Source of the DNA: Planctomycetota bacterium
GTDB taxonomy: Bacteria > Planctomycetota > MHYJ01 > JACPRB01
DNA: 62,757 nucleotides
Reading direction: 5' to 3'
Assembly (NCBI GenBank): GCA_035574235.1
Contig: DATLZA010000021.1
Location: 1-62,757, forward strand
The stretch's first letter is position 1, and each line of letters opens with the position of its first letter. Below, in pieces: positions 44,174 to 52,718 of this stretch. The position numbers and the translations under genes were made by a program. Under the pieces are notes generated by a model. The model searched no databases, was not told where the DNA came from, and worked only from the letters and a program-made list of their open reading frames with translations.

Positions 44174-44553
44174 TAGTCCTAAAACGTGAAAAGTCGTCTC
44201 CTACTACGTGAAACTTCAGTTCATATGCGAACGGCTGCACCACGGATGGGTCGGGCGGGCACTCGTCGCAGGAGATCTGCTTATGCGGGGTTGCCCGAGC
44301 GCTCGCTTCCAGTGAGAACGCCGCGGGTCCCCCCTGACGCCGCCGGGCTCCCCCACGGCCCCGCCCTCAATTTTGTGCGCCAGAGGTACACCCCCGCTGC
44401 GGCGCGGGCCGCTTTGTAAGCAACACCCGCTCAAGTCCTCTCCCTCTCCGCTCTTCCCCCCTCTTCCCCTCATGCCCTTCCGCCCCCTTTGCAACGACTA
44501 TCCCCTCCATCTACCGGAACTTCAGCACCGACTTCAAAAACCTGCAGAAGTTC
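44174..44553. other. Gene-free stretch before repeat copy 3
   Basis: No start-plus-frame combination looks like protein on either strand. A pyrimidine-rich tract (about 44430-44515) is the only notable compositional feature. Confidence 0.5.
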
Positions 44554-44784
44554 AGAAGAAGGTCGCGCCACGGCCTGACGAACGCCCCTCGCCGACGTCG
44601 CCTGTTCGGCGTTTGTCCGCGCGCGTCCCGCCGCGCCCTCCAGGCGCGCCGGCACGCGCGAAGACCGGCTCAGAAGGGGCGGGCCGCCCGCAAACACACC
44701 CGGACATCTTCCCCCCTCCCGCCCCCACCGCGTATACTCCCCCTCGGACCTCTGCATTAAAGAGGATTTGTACCGGCTATCCGC
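44554..44784. repeat. Island repeat, full copy 3
   Basis: Long form, nearly identical to copy 2 except for single-base changes and small indels (for example GGCGCGCC where copy 2 has GGCGCC). It precedes the HEAT-repeat gene. Confidence 0.85.
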
Positions 44785-44887
44785 TGACGAGTACGCTCTC
44801 GAGTCAGCCGTATGAGGATAACGAGGCGCAGTTGCCACAAGATTTCATCCGCAGTTTGGAACTGTCGCCGAAAGAGGGGGGATTGAG

Positions 44888-46165
44888 TTGCGGGCAGTTC
44901 ATCGGGTGGCAGTGGTATTGCTGCTCGCCCTGGGCGGGGTCTTTGTCATGCGTTCGCCACGAGAAGGTTCCCGCCAGGTCAGACTTCCCCGAACTGACCA
45001 ACCATCTGCCGCTCCTCACGCCGAATTGGAACGCCCCGTCGCTTCACAGTCAGTCTCGCGCACCAACGTCACGAAGCTGGGATACCATACGCGCCCCGAG
45101 ATCCTCCGGGACCTGTTGAGTCGCGGCACGCGCGAGCAGCGCGTGGCGGCACTGACTTGGATGGTTGCACAAGATCGACAAAATGGCACTACCCAATTTG
45201 AAAACGATGTCTTGGAACTCGTAAATGACACAGACTTCCTGGTTGCCATGAAAGCCACCGAGTCAGCATTGTTCTACGGAAATAAGGTTCACGCGCTTGT
45301 ACCCAGAGATCGGTCTTTACGGGCCTTGGAGTACTACCTCTCCCACGGAGACTTCGAAATCGCACCTTCGGCGAGCGATTCCGAGAGCTACTTCATTCCA
45401 ATCCTCGGGACGGCGTTAACTTTGGCAAGAAATGCCCGTGACCCCACAGTTGCAAGTGACTTGGAGCAGTTCTACCGGCAAGTAAAGGCGCAAGACGAGC
45501 AGGTCTCGCTCGAAATCGGACTCGTACTAGCCGAGCGTCAAAGGTTCGTCGCACTCGATGCCGCCCTTGAAGGCGTTGCATCCAAATCCAAGGACATCGC
45601 GTGGCTTTCCGCTCAAATCGTCAGCCTCGCCAAGATACCTCAAGCGGTGCCGCATCTTCGGCGCGCCTACCTCCTCCAGGAAAAGGGACAAGCACGGGAA
45701 GCCATCATCAGCGCGCTCTCCCGAGTCAATCATCCAGACGCGAAGCCGGTCCTTCTCGAGCTCCTTCTGCTTGAGAAACAGGCGATGCTAAGGCGAGACA
45801 TCGTCCAGGCTCTTTTGCAAGGAGGTATGGGGCGCGAAGAAATCGCAACCCAAATCCTTCCGCAGGCGTTCGGAGACAATGAGGTGAACATGTCGGCCGC
45901 GAGTGTGCTTGTCGAGATAGGAGACCGCCGAATCCTTCCGCATCTCCGAAGAGAGCTGGAAGCGATGCGACAGCGGGAAGTCGACAATCCTGAACGGCTC
46001 AGGGCCATTCTAAGTCTTCTTGGCAATGCCCGGGATAAGGATGCCGTCGCGAGCCTTGGGCCATTGCTCATGGAGCTTCAGGACGATTCTCTGCGCAGCG
46101 CCGTCCGCGAAAGCCTTGAAGAAATCGGAGGACAAGAAGCACGGGCTTGGCTGGATTGGAAATAG
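44888..46165 (+). CDS. HEAT-repeat protein with N-terminal membrane anchor
   Basis: The 425-residue protein has an N-terminal hydrophobic segment (VAVVLLLALGGVFVM), a linker to about 75 and then HEAT/armadillo-type helical pairs (TREQRVAALTWMVAQD, IPQAVPHLRRAYLLQEKGQAREAIISALSRV, DAVASLGPLLMELQDDSLRSAVRESLEEIG). It is probably a scaffold facing the periplasm. The TTG start has GAGGGGGG upstream. Its composition is clearly more AT-rich than flanking chromosome. It is the last gene of the island. Confidence 0.7.
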   Translation: MRAVHRVAVVLLLALGGVFVMRSPREGSRQVRLPRTDQPSAAPHAELERPVASQSVSRTNVTKLGYHTRPEILRDLLSRGTREQRVAALTWMVAQDRQNGTTQFENDVLELVNDTDFLVAMKATESALFYGNKVHALVPRDRSLRALEYYLSHGDFEIAPSASDSESYFIPILGTALTLARNARDPTVASDLEQFYRQVKAQDEQVSLEIGLVLAERQRFVALDAALEGVASKSKDIAWLSAQIVSLAKIPQAVPHLRRAYLLQEKGQAREAIISALSRVNHPDAKPVLLELLLLEKQAMLRRDIVQALLQGGMGREEIATQILPQAFGDNEVNMSAASVLVEIGDRRILPHLRRELEAMRQREVDNPERLRAILSLLGNARDKDAVASLGPLLMELQDDSLRSAVRESLEEIGGQEARAWLDWK

Positions 46166-46383
46166 TATAGCGCACCCGATTTCCTTGGACACTCGGCCGT
46201 TGTCCGATACTCGATACAGGAAGAACGCCAGGGCCTGCTGCCCGGCGCTGTCCACCCGCCGGCCGCGCCTCCTGCATGCGGGCGGCTGGGGGAAGGAAAC
46301 TTCAATCCATCGGACATGGCGGTCCTCTTTCCCGTAAGAGGCCGCGCCCTTTGGGGGCATGACCCCGGAAGGAAGCTCCGCCC

Positions 46384-47436
46384 TCAGGGGAAGGTGATCA
46401 ACGGCTTGAGGATTCCATCCTCCTTCGTCTGCATCATGCGGAAAGCCCGTTCGACCTGATCGAAGCCGAACCGGTGCGTCGTCAAGGGGGAGGGATCCAC
46501 CCGCCCCGCCCGAAGAAGCCGGATCAGTCGCTTCAATCGTTCCGACCCGCCGGGACAAAGACCGGTTCGGAGCGTCTTGTCGCTCATCCCCACCCCCCAG
46601 TCCAGACGCGGAATCCGAACGAAGTCGCCATGACCGTAGTATCCCACGTTCGAAATCGTGCCTCCCGGTCGGGTCACTTTGATGCACGCCATCAGCGTTT
46701 CTTCCGAGCCGAGCGCCTCGATGGCCGTGTCGACCCCTTGACCTTCCGTCAGATCCAGGATCGCGGCGACGGGGTCCCGTTCGGTGAAGTCCACCACGTG
46801 GTCGGCTCCGAACCGCCGGGCCAGCTCCTTGCGCTGAGGAACGCTTTCGACGGCGATGACGGTCGCCGCCCCCAGAAGCTTCGCTCCGGCGGTCGCCATG
46901 AGCCCCACGGGGCCTTGAGCGAAGACGGCGACCGTCCCTCCGAGAGGGATCGCTCCGTGCTCCGCCGCCATGAACCCCGTCGACAGCATGTCGGCGACAT
47001 AGACCGCCTTCTCGTCCGGCAGGTCCGGAGGAAGAAGCGCCAGGTTGGCCTGCGCGTTATTGACGTGGAAATATTCCGCCAGAGTGCCGTCCTTGACGTT
47101 GGCGAACCGCCACCCGCCCAGCATCTGCGTACACTGGGAGGGAAATCCTCTCTGGCAGTTCTCGCAGGTGAAGTCCGGGGTGATGGCCCCCACCGCCACG
47201 CGATCGCCCTCCTTGAAGCCGCGCACCGCGCCGCCCAACCTGGCGATCACGCCCACCGCCTCGTGACCCAGCGTCAGATCCCGCCGCTCCCCGATCGCGC
47301 CGGCGACCGTGTGGGTATCCGATGTGCAGATCAGGGCCGCCGTCGTCCGGATCAGGGCGTCATTGGGGCCGATCTCGGGAAGCGGTTTTTCCGCCATCCC
47401 CACTTCCCCGATGCGCCGCATGACGAAAGCCTTCAT
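46384..47436 (-). CDS. Zinc-type secondary alcohol dehydrogenase (TBADH/CBADH-like)
   Basis: The 350-residue medium-chain dehydrogenase aligns throughout with the thermophilic/clostridial NADP-dependent secondary alcohol dehydrogenases: MKAFVMRRIGEVG, ALICTSDTHTV (catalytic Zn Cys and Ser), GERRDLTLGHEAVG (Zn His/Glu), GDRVAVGAITPDFTCENCQRG, NVKDGTLAEYFHVNNAQANLA, GPVGLMATAGAKLLGA. The cofactor cannot be fixed from sequence. It is third in a USP-receiver-ADH operon, 37 bases after the receiver gene, and GAGAGG precedes the ATG. Confidence 0.87.
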   Translation of the reverse strand: MKAFVMRRIGEVGMAEKPLPEIGPNDALIRTTAALICTSDTHTVAGAIGERRDLTLGHEAVGVIARLGGAVRGFKEGDRVAVGAITPDFTCENCQRGFPSQCTQMLGGWRFANVKDGTLAEYFHVNNAQANLALLPPDLPDEKAVYVADMLSTGFMAAEHGAIPLGGTVAVFAQGPVGLMATAGAKLLGAATVIAVESVPQRKELARRFGADHVVDFTERDPVAAILDLTEGQGVDTAIEALGSEETLMACIKVTRPGGTISNVGYYGHGDFVRIPRLDWGVGMSDKTLRTGLCPGGSERLKRLIRLLRAGRVDPSPLTTHRFGFDQVERAFRMMQTKEDGILKPLITFP

Positions 47437-47473
47437 CTTCACGCCTCTCAGAGATCCTTCGGAACTTGCCAGG

Positions 47474-47866
47474 TCACCGGGATTCCGGCGCCGGGCGCCG
47501 CCCGACGCTGCGGACCAGCTCGGCGGGCGGCGAGAGCTTCGACACCACATCGCGGGCTCCGGCGCGCCGCGCCCGCTCGTAGAGATCCCAATCCGCCCCG
47601 CCACTGTAGACGATGACGGCGACCTCGGGTTTGTAACGCCGCATCCAGCGGACCAGCGACATCCCCGGGGCGTCGGGAAGCCGTTCTTCGACGAGGACCG
47701 TCCCGCAGGGCTCTTCCGCCAGCGTCCGAAGGGCCTCCCGGACGGAGGTGGCGGACTGGGCCTCGTAGCCGACCTCTTCGAGAATCCGGATGCACCGCTC
47801 GCGCCCCTCCGGACTCGGATCCACCACCAGCACGCGCCGCGCGACGGCGGGAACGATCGTCTTCAT
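47474..47866 (-). CDS. Single-domain receiver with Asp-to-Glu phospho-site
   Basis: The 130-residue receiver (VLVVDPSPEGR, IVYSGGAD, VVSKLSPP) keeps the conserved Lys and the switch Ser. The phospho-acceptor Asp position is Glu (TVLVEERLPDAPG, where LLDxRLP is usual). That suggests a permanently 'on-like' or phosphorylation-independent receiver. AGGAGGAC precedes the ATG, which overlaps the universal stress protein stop (ATGA). No output domain, so it would act by protein contact. Confidence 0.8.
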   Translation of the reverse strand: MKTIVPAVARRVLVVDPSPEGRERCIRILEEVGYEAQSATSVREALRTLAEEPCGTVLVEERLPDAPGMSLVRWMRRYKPEVAVIVYSGGADWDLYERARRAGARDVVSKLSPPAELVRSVGRRPAPESR

Positions 47867-48741
47867 GAGAGTCCTCCTGAACGGAGCCGATCCCGGCGCG
47901 GGAACCGGGAGGCATACGACTCGAGTCGATGAACCAGCACGGGACAAGGGGATTCCCGCAAAAGCTCCTCGGCCGAGCTGCCCATCACCCACCGGGCGAG
48001 CCCCCGCCGTCCATAGGTGGCGGCGCAGATCAGCCGGACGCGTCGCGAGCGGGCATGCTCCAAAAGAGACGCCACCACGGGCCCCTTCAAAACAGCCGCG
48101 GACGCTTCGACCCCCTGCCCCTCCACGCCGGCGCAAAGGCCTTTCAGATAGGGCATCGGATCCCGCACCGGGGGATGAAAGCCCGCTGCGCCCGGAAGCA
48201 CCTCTTCGGGCACGACCTGAACCACCTCCAACGTCGTATGAAGGATCCGCGCGGCCCGAATCGCGTCGGGCAGAATCCCCTCGGCGACCCGCGAGCCGTC
48301 CAGAGGAACCAGAATCCGTCCCTCGGGCGGCAATGCGCCTTCCGAGCGGGAGACGAGGACAGGAATATCGGAGCGCCGAATCACCTGTTCCGTCACGCTT
48401 CCAAGCACCAGACGGCGGATACCCGTGCGTCCGTGGGTGGTCATGGCGATCAGATCGACCCTTTGCTCCCGGGCTGCGGCTCGAATGGCCTCCGCCGGGC
48501 GTCCCTGCGCCGTGAGGATCCGAAGATCCAAAGACCGAAGCCGCTGGTCCTCGCAGATCCGGCGAACGTCCGCCTCGTCCTTCCGGGCGCGGCCGGGTTC
48601 GACGACGTACAGAACGAGGACCTCCGGCCTGCACGAAACCGACCAGACGGCCACCGTCGCCAAGGCGGCCGCGGATTCCGGCGATCCATCCGAGGGCACC
48701 AGGATTCGAAGCGAAGCGCCGGGACTTTTCTTTTCCGTCAT
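47863..48741 (-). CDS. Tandem universal stress protein
   Basis: The 292-residue protein has two Usp domains. The first (about 12-145) has a full ATP-binding tail MTTHGRTGIRRLVLGSVTEQVIRRS; the second (about 155-280) has the altered AATYGRRGLARWVMGSSAEELLRES. It heads the USP-receiver-ADH operon. A sigma-54 promoter ends about 15 bases before the ATG, so the mRNA would be leaderless. A UAS dyad lies about 43 bases further up. Confidence 0.85.
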   Translation of the reverse strand: MTEKKSPGASLRILVPSDGSPESAAALATVAVWSVSCRPEVLVLYVVEPGRARKDEADVRRICEDQRLRSLDLRILTAQGRPAEAIRAAAREQRVDLIAMTTHGRTGIRRLVLGSVTEQVIRRSDIPVLVSRSEGALPPEGRILVPLDGSRVAEGILPDAIRAARILHTTLEVVQVVPEEVLPGAAGFHPPVRDPMPYLKGLCAGVEGQGVEASAAVLKGPVVASLLEHARSRRVRLICAATYGRRGLARWVMGSSAEELLRESPCPVLVHRLESYASRFPRRDRLRSGGLS

Positions 48742-48754
48742 CGCAGGTACATCA

Positions 48755-48770
48755 AGCAACCCGCGTGCCG
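48755..48770 (-). promoter_or_regulatory. Sigma-54 promoter of USP-receiver-ADH operon
   Basis: CGGCACGCGGGTTGCT differs from TGGCACG-N4-TTGCT only at the first base. Predicted +1 is near 48744, two to three bases before the ATG. Confidence 0.75.
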
Positions 48771-48812
48771 CGGAAGCGAACGGAGTCCCGTGCACCGGAT
48801 CCGCGCGGGCGC

Positions 48813-48826
48813 GCGGACAATTCCCC
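48813..48826. promoter_or_regulatory. UAS-like dyad (for 48755 promoter)
   Basis: GCGGACAATTCCCC matches GCGGAAAATTCCGC at 12 of 14 positions, about 43 bases upstream of the -24 element. Confidence 0.5.
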
Positions 48827-48870
48827 GGAAGGGCGCGTTTTTCCAAAGGGTCTCGTCGACGATCGGCAAT

Positions 48871-48914
48871 CCCCGCTCCCGCGCCGAGTTTTCCCCGCTC
48901 CCGCGCCGAGTTTT
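48871..48914 (+). repeat. Two tandem 22-bp repeats
   Basis: Two exact copies of a 22-base unit (start CCCCGCTCCC, end GCCGAGTTTT), with a partial third start to 48920, lie between the divergent universal stress genes. Each contains GCCGAGTTTTCCCC, a degenerate form of the regulon dyad. Confidence 0.8.
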
Positions 48915-48925
48915 CCCCGCCGCCC

Positions 48926-48939
48926 GCGCAAAATTACGC
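48926..48939. promoter_or_regulatory. UAS-like dyad (for 48972 promoter)
   Basis: GCGCAAAATTACGC matches the proposed dyad at 12 of 14 positions, 33 bases upstream of the -24 element. Confidence 0.55.
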
Positions 48940-48971
48940 CGCCTTTCGGCCGTTTTCGCCGGAACCGCCTT

Positions 48972-48986
48972 TGGCCCGCTCTTTGC
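48972..48986 (+). promoter_or_regulatory. Sigma-54 promoter of second universal stress gene
   Basis: TGGCCCGCTCTTTGC matches TGGC-CG-N4-TTGC. Predicted +1 is near 48998. Confidence 0.75.
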
Positions 48987-49020
48987 GGGAAGAGAGTCGA
49001 TGCAGCCTAAGGAAGACGCC

Positions 49021-49911
49021 ATGTCGCTTTTCGAAAGAATCCTGGTCCCCCTCGACGGATCCCCTCTGGCCGAAAAGGCGCTCGGGCAGGTCCGCCGGAT
49101 CCTGCGCCGTGCCGACGCGGAAGCCGTTCTGATCCGAGCGGTGGAACCGCCCGCGGTCGCCGGCGATTTCTACACTCTTGCGGAATCCCTCGAGGAGGAG
49201 GCCGATCGCTACCTCGCCGGCGTAGAACGCTCGCTGTCCGACGAGGGAGCGCGGGTCCGCCGGGTGGTACGCCGAGGGCCCGCGGCTGAAACGCTCCTCT
49301 CCGCGGCGGACGACGAACGGGCGAGCCTCATCGTTATGACCACGCACGGGCGCAGCGGCATCGCCCGCTGGATCCTCGGAAGCGTCACCGAGAAAGTGCT
49401 CCGCGCCAGCCCGGTTCCCGTGTGGGTGACCCGGTCGTTCGACGACCAGGGCGCTCCCGCGGAGGATTCAGGACCGGTCCGGACGGTTCTCGTTCCCATC
49501 CATGAAGAGGCGTCCCTCGCAATCCTCCCGGCAATCGTGGATGTCGCGCGGCTCCATGAGGGTCTTGAAGTCCGGCTCGTGCACGTTCTGCCGGAAGGCG
49601 GCTCGTACAGCGTTCCGGTTCCCTCTCTCGCGCGCGCGTACCACGAGCTCCGCGGGCACGGAATCGCCGTCGAACCCCTCCTCCGGAAGGGGGACGCGGC
49701 CTCCGAAATCCTCGAAACGGCTCACTCGGAGCGCGCGGATCTGATCGCCATGACCACCCACGGACGCTCGGGCCCCTCCCGCTGGGCTCTGGGAAGCGTG
49801 ACGGAAAAGGTCCTCCGGGGGGCGTCCATTCCTCTCCTGGTGGGCAACGCCCGCTGCGCGTGGATCGGTTCGGCGCGGCCCGCCGGCGCGGTCGGCACGC
49901 GGAAGGGCTAG
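49021..49911 (+). CDS. Tandem universal stress protein
   Basis: The 296-residue protein has two full Usp domains, both ending in the ATP-binding motif (MTTHGRSGIARWILGSVTEKVLR at about 105-127; MTTHGRSGPSRWALGSVTEKVLR at about 245-267). The ATG at 49021 has AAGGAAG upstream; an in-frame ATG at 49000 would fit a leaderless transcript from the sigma-54 promoter and add seven residues. It is divergent from the preceding universal stress operon. Confidence 0.87.
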   Translation: MSLFERILVPLDGSPLAEKALGQVRRILRRADAEAVLIRAVEPPAVAGDFYTLAESLEEEADRYLAGVERSLSDEGARVRRVVRRGPAAETLLSAADDERASLIVMTTHGRSGIARWILGSVTEKVLRASPVPVWVTRSFDDQGAPAEDSGPVRTVLVPIHEEASLAILPAIVDVARLHEGLEVRLVHVLPEGGSYSVPVPSLARAYHELRGHGIAVEPLLRKGDAASEILETAHSERADLIAMTTHGRSGPSRWALGSVTEKVLRGASIPLLVGNARCAWIGSARPAGAVGTRKG

Positions 49912-49958
49912 ACTCGGCCCGAGCCCGGACCGGCGCTCCCCCGGGAGGCGCCCCTTCC

Positions 49959-52220
49959 CTACGGCTCCTGGAAGGCCTCTTCCGAATCCTTGCCTACGGA
50001 CCAGCCGGTCTTCAATCCCAGCACGAACCACCCGAGCGCCAGAACCCCCGCCGCGAAAATCGTGTCTCCCACCACGCGCAGCCAGCGCAGGGTGTTCATT
50101 GTATCCGTCTGAAGGAATTCCGCCGACCGCGCGTACCACATGCCGTGCTCGACGCTGGCCCACGTCTGCAGAAGTCCGACCGGCAGGAGACTCAGAAGGA
50201 CCATCAGCGCCAGACCGAGGTTGATCGCCCAGAACGAGAACGCCAGAACCTTGGTCTTCCAGACGGCGCGGCCCGCCAGCCCCCTCAGACAGAACAGCAT
50301 GAGACCGATTCCGAGCATCCCGTACACTCCGAAGAGGGCCGTATGTCCGTGCACCGGCGTGGTATTCAGCCCCTGCATGTAGTAGAGCGCGATCGGCGGA
50401 TTGATGAGAAATCCGAACAATCCGGCTCCCACGAGATTCCAGAAGGCGACCGCCACGAAGCAGTAAATCGGCCAGCGGTACGCCCGCACCCAGGGGCGGG
50501 CCCGGCTCAGGCTCAGATTCTCATACGCTTCGAATCCGATCAGAACGAGAGGAACGACCTCGAGCGCGCTGAACACGGCTCCGAGCGCCAGAACCGCCGT
50601 CGGAGTCCCCGTGAAATAGAGGTGGTGGAACGTTCCGATGATGCCCCCGGCCAGAAACACGATGGTCGAAAAAAGGACCGCCGAGGTCGCCGCCTTCACG
50701 CGCAGGAGTCCCATCCGCGTGAAGAGGAACGCGATCACCACCGTGGCGAAGACCTCGAAGAAGCCCTCCACCCACAGATGGACCACCCACCACCGCCAGT
50801 ACTCCACGACCGCCAGGTGCGTCCGCCGGCCCCACATCATCCCGGCGGCGTAAAAAAGAGCGATGGCGGCCGAGGCCAGAAGAAAGAGCGCCAGGAGCGA
50901 TCGATGCTCCCCCGGTCTCCGCAGCGCGGGCGCCAGCGCCCGGATCATGAGCCCCAGCCACAGGAAAAGACCCACCAAAAGGAACGTCTGCCAGAACCGC
51001 CCCAGATCGATGTATTCGTACCCCTGGTGACCGAACCAGAAGTTCGTCTCCAAACCGAGCTTCTGCCGGACGCCGAGCCATTGGCCGGCCAGCGACCCGC
51101 CCACGATGACGAGCAGGCAGACGAAAAGAAAATTGACGCCGGCGCGCTGGCCCCAAGGCTCATGACCCGAAACCGCCGGCGCCACAAAAAGCCCCGTCGC
51201 CAGCCACGCCGTCGCGATCCAGAAGATGCCCAGCTGAGTGTGCCACGTCCGGGCCACGCTGTACGGCAGCCACTCCGCCAAGGGCAGGCCGTAGAAGCCC
51301 GAGCCTTCGACGCCGTAGTGCGCCGTGACGGCCCCCAGGCCCACCTGCACCACAATGAGCGCCGCCACCACCCAGAAATACTTGAGCGTGGCCTTCATCG
51401 AGGGGGTCGGGTCGAGCGCCAAAAGAGGATCCCGGCGGGGATGCTCGCAAGGCTCCTCGGGTTTTCGGCTGAGCACCGCATGGTACCAGGCCAGACCCCC
51501 GATCCCCGCCAGCAGCAGCACAAAGCTGATGACCGACCACACGACCACCTGGCCGCCCGGCGCGTTGCCCACGAGCTCGTCCGGCGGCCAATTGTTCGTG
51601 TACGTGATCGCCTTCCCGGGACGTTCGGTGACGCACGACCACGCCGTCCAGAAGAAAAAGGCGTTGAGCGCCCTCATCCGCTCGGCATCCCGCAGGCTTC
51701 CCCGGGGAAGCGCGTAGGCGTCGCGCAAGGATTCGAAGGCGGGATCGTCCCCGAAAAGCCCCGCGTAGTGACGACCGACCTCCTCGATCGCGCGGGCCCG
51801 GTCCGGCGACACGCGAAGTTCCCCGCGGATCGGATCATACGTGTTCGTCCGGAGCTCCCTCCGCAGCCTCGCCTTCAGCGCCGCCTGTTTCTCCGAATCC
51901 AGTCCGCGATAGTCCCCTCCCGCCCACAGGTTCGCCAACGCCACCGCCTCCCGGTGCAGCCAGTCCGCCGACCAGTCCGGAGCCACATAGGCCCCATGCC
52001 CCCAGATGCTCCCGAGTTGATGCCCCCCGAGCGACTGCCAGACATTCTGACCGTTCCGGATGTCCTCCCCCGTCATGAGAACCCGGCCGTCGGCGGTGAT
52101 CACCCGCCCGGGAATCGGCGGCGCCTCGCGGTAGATCTCCCGGCCGTAGTAGCCCAGAACGGCGAACGACCCGGCCAGAACAACTCCAAGTCCGATCCAA
52201 AGCTTCCTCTCACGGATCAT
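49959..52220 (-). CDS. norZ: Quinol-dependent nitric oxide reductase (qNOR)
   Basis: The 753-residue protein fuses a NorC-like N-terminal region without heme (about 35-220; VLMTGEDIRNGQNVWQSLGG) to the NorB-type oxidase core with 12-13 helices. Active-site landmarks are present: YWRWWVVHLWVEGFFEVFAT with catalytic Glu residues, GTFHHLYFTGTP (FeB His pair) and TTPVHGHTALFGVYG (heme His region). Fusion and missing heme-c motif mark the quinol-oxidizing type, which reduces NO to N2O without energy coupling. It is last in the CBS-hemerythrin-norZ operon and overlaps the hemerythrin stop. Confidence 0.93.
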   Translation of the reverse strand: MIRERKLWIGLGVVLAGSFAVLGYYGREIYREAPPIPGRVITADGRVLMTGEDIRNGQNVWQSLGGHQLGSIWGHGAYVAPDWSADWLHREAVALANLWAGGDYRGLDSEKQAALKARLRRELRTNTYDPIRGELRVSPDRARAIEEVGRHYAGLFGDDPAFESLRDAYALPRGSLRDAERMRALNAFFFWTAWSCVTERPGKAITYTNNWPPDELVGNAPGGQVVVWSVISFVLLLAGIGGLAWYHAVLSRKPEEPCEHPRRDPLLALDPTPSMKATLKYFWVVAALIVVQVGLGAVTAHYGVEGSGFYGLPLAEWLPYSVARTWHTQLGIFWIATAWLATGLFVAPAVSGHEPWGQRAGVNFLFVCLLVIVGGSLAGQWLGVRQKLGLETNFWFGHQGYEYIDLGRFWQTFLLVGLFLWLGLMIRALAPALRRPGEHRSLLALFLLASAAIALFYAAGMMWGRRTHLAVVEYWRWWVVHLWVEGFFEVFATVVIAFLFTRMGLLRVKAATSAVLFSTIVFLAGGIIGTFHHLYFTGTPTAVLALGAVFSALEVVPLVLIGFEAYENLSLSRARPWVRAYRWPIYCFVAVAFWNLVGAGLFGFLINPPIALYYMQGLNTTPVHGHTALFGVYGMLGIGLMLFCLRGLAGRAVWKTKVLAFSFWAINLGLALMVLLSLLPVGLLQTWASVEHGMWYARSAEFLQTDTMNTLRWLRVVGDTIFAAGVLALGWFVLGLKTGWSVGKDSEEAFQEP

Positions 52221-52708
52221 GGGCCGGAACTCCCCCTTTTTGCCTGCGCCCCGCAGACGGCCAGCAACGCTTCCCGCTCGCCGTCGGTGAGGACCCGATC
52301 AAGACTGGGATACAGTATATTCTTCTCCCGCCCGTCATGATGTTCGAGGAGGTGCAGGAACAGCGCCTCCCGGTGCAGAAACTCATGCGCCTGACGCCGC
52401 CCCGCGCCGCGATCGCCCGCCAGCCGGCCCAAGGCCTCCTTGAGCGCGGAGAGGTTCCGCAGCAGATTCCTGTGCTCCAGATGGAAGAACTGCGGATCCC
52501 CGCCGGGAATGCGCCCGACCCGCCGCTCATAAAGCGGGAGAATGTGTTTCTCCTCCGCCCTCATGTGGTCCACGAGTTCCCGCTCGAAGACCTCCAGACT
52601 CTCCAGCGCCTTCCCGAATTCCAGGCCGACCACGAGGTCCCGATGCTCCGCAAAACGCTCGCGGAGACTCTCGTGCACCCCCATGAGCTCCAGAAGCGTC
52701 CGCTTCAT
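52217..52708 (-). CDS. Hemerythrin-domain protein
   Basis: The 163-residue four-helix protein has iron-ligand motifs in order: ERFAEHRDL, VDHMRAEEKHILPLYE, FHLEHRNLL and HLLEHHDGREKNILYPSLD. Hemerythrins of this type bind O2 or NO at a di-iron centre. Ten bases separate it from the CBS gene and it overlaps norZ, so an NO-binding or delivery role next to the reductase is a fair inference. Confidence 0.88.
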   Translation of the reverse strand: MKRTLLELMGVHESLRERFAEHRDLVVGLEFGKALESLEVFERELVDHMRAEEKHILPLYERRVGRIPGGDPQFFHLEHRNLLRNLSALKEALGRLAGDRGAGRRQAHEFLHREALFLHLLEHHDGREKNILYPSLDRVLTDGEREALLAVCGAQAKRGSSGP

Positions 52709-52718
52709 GTCCCCGTCC

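Noticed and set aside
41193-44760. Antisense frames within the repeats (MQRSEGEYTRWGRE...)
   Set aside because: They are preserved only as far as the repeat is preserved, shift frame between copies, and are more simply by-products of repeat conservation.
38598-44784. Canonical integron attC sites
   Set aside because: The repeats have AAC/GTT triplets in paired arms but not RYYYAAC and GTTRRRY, the hairpin is only about 40 bases, and no integron integrase is encoded. I keep cassette array as a description, not integron as a name.
46166-46383. Protein-coding remnant after the HEAT gene
   Set aside because: A short - strand stretch (RRVDSAGQQALAFFLYRVSD) looks protein-like but has no start, no homology I recognise and is only about 60 codons.
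48871-48920. CRISPR array
   Set aside because: Two adjacent exact copies with no spacers and no cas genes; it is a simple tandem repeat.
49950-52340. Long + strand frame opposite norZ
   Set aside because: It is rich in His, Gln, Arg and Pro with no recognizable domain, while the - strand encodes a complete qNOR.
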